Shown: positions 61,272-64,000 of the stretch, in pieces
How the letters are laid out: each line of letters opens with the position of its first letter
Position numbering within the stretch: the first letter of the stretch is position 1
Assembly: GCA_930990975.1 (NCBI GenBank)
Contig: CAKNRR010000005.1
Location: 1 to 64,000, forward strand
DNA length: 64,000 nt
Direction: 5' to 3'
Source of the DNA: an uncultured Clostridia bacterium
GTDB lineage: Bacteria > Bacillota > Clostridia > Christensenellales > UBA1242
Made by a program: the position numbers and the translations under genes
The notes under the pieces: model-generated
Seen by the model: the letters and a program-made list of their open reading frames with translations, nothing else
The model's database searches: none
Told to the model about the DNA's origin: nothing

Positions 61272-62036
61272 AGTGATGCTTGCCATAACTATATCAAGTT
61301 TCAGGATTTGAGAACCATAATTTATAAGATAACCAAGTCCTGCTTTGCTGGAAAGATATTCTCCCATAATCGTACCGACCCAACTCATTCCAACATTAAT
61401 TTTGAGTACTGACACAAAGTCGCCAAGGGCATTTGGAAGGATAAGCTTAAATAATATTTGAAGCTTGGATGCATGCATTGATTTCATCAACAATATTTTA
61501 TCATTATCACATGAAATGAAAGCATTAAGCATTGAGATAGTGGTTATAACAATACAAATCAAAACACACATGACGATTGTCGCACCAGTACCAGAACCTA
61601 CCCAAAATATGATCATTGGGCCAAGGGCAATTTTTGGCAAACTATTTAAAATTATCAAATAAGGTTCCATGATGCGTCTTAATTTTTCGCTCCACCATAG
61701 AAGAATTGCAATCAGGACACCAAGGATGGTGGCAATAAGGAAACCTATGATGGTTTCATAAAGTGAAGTCCAAATATGAATCCAAAGATTTCCGCCTTTA
61801 CCAAGATCAATGATTGTGCTGACAATTCTTGATGGACTTGAGAAGAAAAATGGATCAATAACGCCAAAGTCTGCAAGCAGTTGCCATAATCCTAAAAACA
61901 ACAAGAATAATGCAATTTGACAAAACAAAACTAACAACTTATCTTTTTTTAACTTTCTTAGATAGGCTTTGCGAGCTTTTGAGTAGTTAATTTTAGGATG
62001 TCCTTTTTTGTTTTTCATTAGATTAGTTCTCTCCAA
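61203..62036 (-). CDS. ABC transporter permease (SsuC/TauC/ThiX type)
   Basis: 277 residues with a charged N-terminal cytoplasmic start (~1-30), then six membrane segments of the BPD_transp_1 domain. The EAA-like coupling loop is PYLIILNSLPKIALGPMIIFWVGSG, which places it with permeases for aliphatic sulfonates, taurine, nitrate or pyrimidine precursors of thiamine. It overlaps the ATPase gene by 19 bases, translated after it. No substrate-binding protein gene is beside it, so the substrate cannot be told. Its 3' end is inside the convergent YkvI-like gene. Confidence 0.9.
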   Translation of the reverse strand: MERTNLMKNKKGHPKINYSKARKAYLRKLKKDKLLVLFCQIALFLLFLGLWQLLADFGVIDPFFFSSPSRIVSTIIDLGKGGNLWIHIWTSLYETIIGFLIATILGVLIAILLWWSEKLRRIMEPYLIILNSLPKIALGPMIIFWVGSGTGATIVMCVLICIVITTISMLNAFISCDNDKILLMKSMHASKLQILFKLILPNALGDFVSVLKINVGMSWVGTIMGEYLSSKAGLGYLINYGSQILKLDIVMASITLLCILAAGMYFLVSPLEKRFKK

Positions 62037-62773
62037 ATCATTTCAAAATATTTGCCAAATTCTTTGTCCTCTCGTTTAGAAAGCGGAATTGTGCCACTGA
62101 AAGAAATATCAACGCATTTTTTCACAACTGCAGGTCGTTTAGATAGTATGATAATTTTATCAGACATACTTAGAGCTTCGGAAATGTCGTGGGTGACAAG
62201 CAGTGCGGTCTTTTGTTCACTTTTAATGATCTCATAGACATCATCGCACACTGTCAGCCTTGTTTGAAAATCTAAAGCTGAAAAAGGTTCATCTAAAAGA
62301 AGCAGTGCAGGCTCCAAAACCAAGGTTCTTATAAGAGCAACACGCTGACGCATTCCTCCGCTTAACTGTCGAGGCTTCTTATTTTTGAAGTTGTAGAGGT
62401 CGTATTTTTTCAAAAGGTCTTCTGCTAAAGCAAGTTTTTGAGGGTCTTTATTTTTCTTTTGGATTTCAAGTCCAAGAATAATATTTTGCCATATGGTTCT
62501 CCATTCAAATAGGTGGTCGCGTTGGAACATATATCCAATTCGTCCATCGTTTTTTTGAATAGGTTTGCCGTCTAAAACTATTTCACCTTCACTTGGAGAA
62601 AGAAGCCCAGCGGTTAGTGAAAGGATTGTGGTTTTGCCACAACCGCTAGGTCCAACGATAGATGAAAAATCCTTTTCTTTTATAGAGAAGTTGATTCCAT
62701 CCAAAGCATTGATTTCATTCTCTTTCGTTTGATAGAAATATTTTACATTTTTAAACTCTAGCAAATTTTCCAT
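62018..62773 (-). CDS. ABC transporter ATP-binding protein (SsuB/TauB type)
   Basis: About 251 residues; ATG at 62773 fits an upstream GAGG better than the TTG at 62782. Walker A is GPSGCGKTTILSL, the Q-loop is MFQRDHLFEWRTIWQN, the signature is LSGGMRQRVALIR, Walker B is LLLLDEPFSALD, and the H-loop is LLVTHDISEA. It energises the permease that follows. The MFQ-x-D-x-L-x-x-W pattern is typical for nitrate/sulfonate/taurine-type importers. Confidence 0.94.
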   Translation of the reverse strand: MENLLEFKNVKYFYQTKENEINALDGINFSIKEKDFSSIVGPSGCGKTTILSLTAGLLSPSEGEIVLDGKPIQKNDGRIGYMFQRDHLFEWRTIWQNIILGLEIQKKNKDPQKLALAEDLLKKYDLYNFKNKKPRQLSGGMRQRVALIRTLVLEPALLLLDEPFSALDFQTRLTVCDDVYEIIKSEQKTALLVTHDISEALSMSDKIIILSKRPAVVKKCVDISFSGTIPLSKREDKEFGKYFEMIWRELI

Positions 62774-62851
62774 TTTGTTCAACCTCTACAATATCAGTTT
62801 AGCAAAGCAAACAAAAATTGTTACAAGTTTCAAAAAAAATGGCAGTAAATA

Positions 62852-62880
62852 TTGTTATTGTCTTTTTTAGTAACTATAAT
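62852..62880 (+). promoter_or_regulatory. Promoter of the phage-like module
   Basis: TTGTTA (62852-62857), 17 bases, TATAAT (62875-62880), upstream of GTG 62913. Confidence 0.6.
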
Positions 62881-62912
62881 TTTGACAAAGGTTGCGAAAA
62901 GGAGCGTTAAGA

Positions 62913-63200
62913 GTGGAAGATGAGGACAAGATTAAAAATGCTCTCCTTAAAAAAGCATTAGGCTACGATGCTGATGAAGTTGTTGAAGAATATGCTTGCG
63001 ACCAAGAGGGAGAGATGAGGTTGACAAAAAAGAAAGTGACTAAAAAACATTATAGTCCTGATATATCAGCCGTAAAGGTTCTTCTTGAAAGATACTATAA
63101 AACTTATGAAGAGAGGGTGCAAGCTATGAGTGACGAACAACTTTTAGAGGAAGAACAGCGACTTTTAAATCTGCTAAAGGAGGAAGATGATGGAGATTAG
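62913..63200 (+). CDS. Phage small-terminase-like protein
   Basis: 95 residues from GTG 62913, eight bases after AAAAGGAG. The sequence VVEEYACDQEGEMRLTKKKVTKKHYSPDISAVKVLLERYY matches the C-terminal pattern of small DNA-packaging proteins in Clostridia phages (a charged KKVxKKxxPPDxTAxxFxL stretch). Acidic Leu/Glu heptads end the protein. An N-terminal helix-turn-helix is not evident, so it may be a shortened version. It is the first gene of a run toward a portal gene; a large terminase gene is not found between them. The assignment is tentative. Confidence 0.45.
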   Translation: MEDEDKIKNALLKKALGYDADEVVEEYACDQEGEMRLTKKKVTKKHYSPDISAVKVLLERYYKTYEERVQAMSDEQLLEEEQRLLNLLKEEDDGD

Positions 63201-63411
63201 AGAGTGCAAGCATTTTGTGAAATGTGATTTCTTTGGTTGTAACAATGTTGCCAAATACAGCTTTTCAACCAAGGGAATTATAAAACGAGATCTATGTTTT
63301 TGCGAGGAGTGTCTAAAGGGTATGTATGAGGCGATTGCGAAATTACAGATACCTAAAGCAATAGAAAGTCCATTTAGACTCAATAAAAAAACAAAAAAAA
63401 TAAAACTATAA
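63187..63411 (+). CDS. Small Cys-rich protein, zinc-finger-like
   Basis: 74 residues from ATG 63187 or 63190, overlapping the previous stop by 14 bases. Six cysteines with His lie in ECKHFVKCDFFGCNNVAKYSF and DLCFCEECLKGMYEA, resembling a small zinc ribbon. The C-terminus is basic (RLNKKTKKIKL). Location between a packaging-like gene and a portal gene suggests a phage protein, but I know no match. Confidence 0.55.
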   Translation: MMEIRECKHFVKCDFFGCNNVAKYSFSTKGIIKRDLCFCEECLKGMYEAIAKLQIPKAIESPFRLNKKTKKIKL

Positions 63412-63560
63412 AAAATAAATTTAAAAATAAAAAATTAATTAATAATTAATTAAATTCGACAAAAATATTAAATAAAATTAAAAAAATAATTTATTTTAAT
63501 TATTTTATCAATTTATTATTTTATTTACTTTTTATTTATTTTTTAAATATTTATTAAATT
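63408..63560. repeat. A-rich to T-rich intergenic tract
   Basis: About 150 bases nearly without G/C ahead of the portal gene. The left half is A-rich (AAAAATAAATTTAAAAATAA) and the right half T-rich. Same type as 13893-14095, 34440-34560 and 42478-42690. Confidence 0.5.
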
Positions 63561-63572
63561 AAAAGGAGCATT

Positions 63573-64000
63573 ATGAAAAAAGAAAATTTATTAAGAGAAG
63601 AAAACATTGTAAAAGATGTGATTGATGATTTCAAAAGAAGAGCTGAGGCAAGAAAGAGTTTTGACCTCATTTGGCAAATCAATATGAACTTCTTGATGGG
63701 AAATCAATATTGCAATATTGGATATGGTGGTCAAATTGAAGAAAGTGACAGACAATTCTTTTGGCAAGAGCGAGAAGTCTATAATCACATAGCACCAATA
63801 TACGATATAAGATTTGCAAAACTTTCTAAGATAAAGCCTGAAATCAATGTTATTCCAGCAACAAATGATGAAAGAGATAAACAGACCGCAAAAGTTTCAA
63901 AAAAGATATACAAGTCATTAAAAGCAAAACTTGATATTGAAAACAAAATCAATCAGGGGATAAAGTGGTCGGAAGTTTGTGGAACTGTCTTTTATAAAAT
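63573..64000 (+). CDS. Phage portal protein, N-terminal part (cut by window end)
   Basis: The frame is open from ATG 63573 (AAAAGGAG at 63561-63568) to the window edge, 142 codons so far. It reads with RRAEARKSFDLIWQINMNFLMGNQY, then VYNHIAPIYDIRFAKLSKIKPEINVIPATNDERDKQTAKV and NQGIKWSEVCGTVFYK. This is the pattern of portal proteins in the P22/Clostridia siphophage type: a conserved N-x-I-x-P-I segment, a KL-x-x-x-P block, and a TAKVSKK helix. Portal proteins form the dodecameric ring at the capsid vertex. The gene continues beyond the window, so completeness cannot be judged. Confidence 0.72.
   Translation, partial: MKKENLLREENIVKDVIDDFKRRAEARKSFDLIWQINMNFLMGNQYCNIGYGGQIEESDRQFFWQEREVYNHIAPIYDIRFAKLSKIKPEINVIPATNDERDKQTAKVSKKIYKSLKAKLDIENKINQGIKWSEVCGTVFYK

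Noticed and set aside
1-64000. CRISPR arrays, integrases or toxin-antitoxin pairs
   Set aside because: I looked for regularly spaced direct repeats and for recognisable Cas, tyrosine/serine recombinase or toxin-antitoxin proteins and saw none.

Overview
The window is very AT-rich and carries a complete set of endospore genes (spmA/spmB, sipL, spoIIR, sleB/ypeB, spoVG, spoIIGA, sigE, sigG, a ylmC-like gene). It also has an HrcA/CIRCE heat-shock operon, Veg, and a MurE with the DNPR motif typical of meso-diaminopimelate ligases. This points to a spore-forming, low-GC Bacillota of the Clostridia type. A Christensenellales-like uncultured gut lineage would fit, but that placement is inference.

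Layout. 1-350: end of an rRNA operon (23S tail, 5S, terminator). 351-1131: two decayed IS200-type insertions. 1146-5200: unknown small proteins, a TetR regulator facing a membrane protein across a palindromic operator, and an alkyltransferase-like protein. 5243-8126: spmAB (minus) and tatD-rsmA. 8225-10747: a large VirB6/TrbL-like membrane protein. 10939-11014: tRNA-Val. 11205-15020: a MerR regulator with its 19-bp-spacer promoter, then dxs, a cupin, a carboxymuconolactone decarboxylase-like protein and a flavodoxin-like protein. 15156-20495: a BclA-like surface protein, recO, a VirD4-like coupling ATPase, a lipoprotein and veg. 20619-25523: sporulation and germination genes. 25673-40794: cell-wall and division genes in the order murF, ddl, murE, mraY, murD, ftsW, murA, ftsQ, (nrnA on minus), ftsA, ftsZ. 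40929-43520: spoIIGA-sigE-sigG. 43683-51999: a large InlB-repeat/GLUG surface protein, a ylmC-like gene, nrdR, feoAB, and a 5'-truncated second copy of the InlB-repeat gene. 52451-58101: hrcA-grpE-dnaK-(isochorismatase-like)-(pyrophosphatase-like)-dnaJ. 58129-62773: unknown protein, lipoprotein, rsmE, a Cys-rich small protein, a YkvI-like protein and an ABC permease/ATPase pair. 62913-64000: a small phage-like module ending in a portal gene cut by the window edge.

How the genes work together. The centre of the window couples vegetative wall synthesis and division (Mur ligases, FtsW, FtsA/FtsZ) to the forespore and mother-cell programme: SpoIIR signals to SpoIIGA, which activates pro-sigma-E, with sigma-G following. 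SipL, SleB/YpeB and SpmAB build the spore coat and cortex and prepare germination. The accessory layer (IS200 relics, InlB-repeat copies, phage module) is interspersed among these.

The most striking observations are four. GrpE carries an N-terminal metallothionein-like domain with 27 cysteines in its first 105 residues. Two type IV secretion-like proteins sit apart from each other among housekeeping genes. An 84-nt element at 49971-50054 folds on paper into a perfect four-way junction with every base inside a stem-loop. Four A-rich-to-T-rich intergenic tracts recur between genes.
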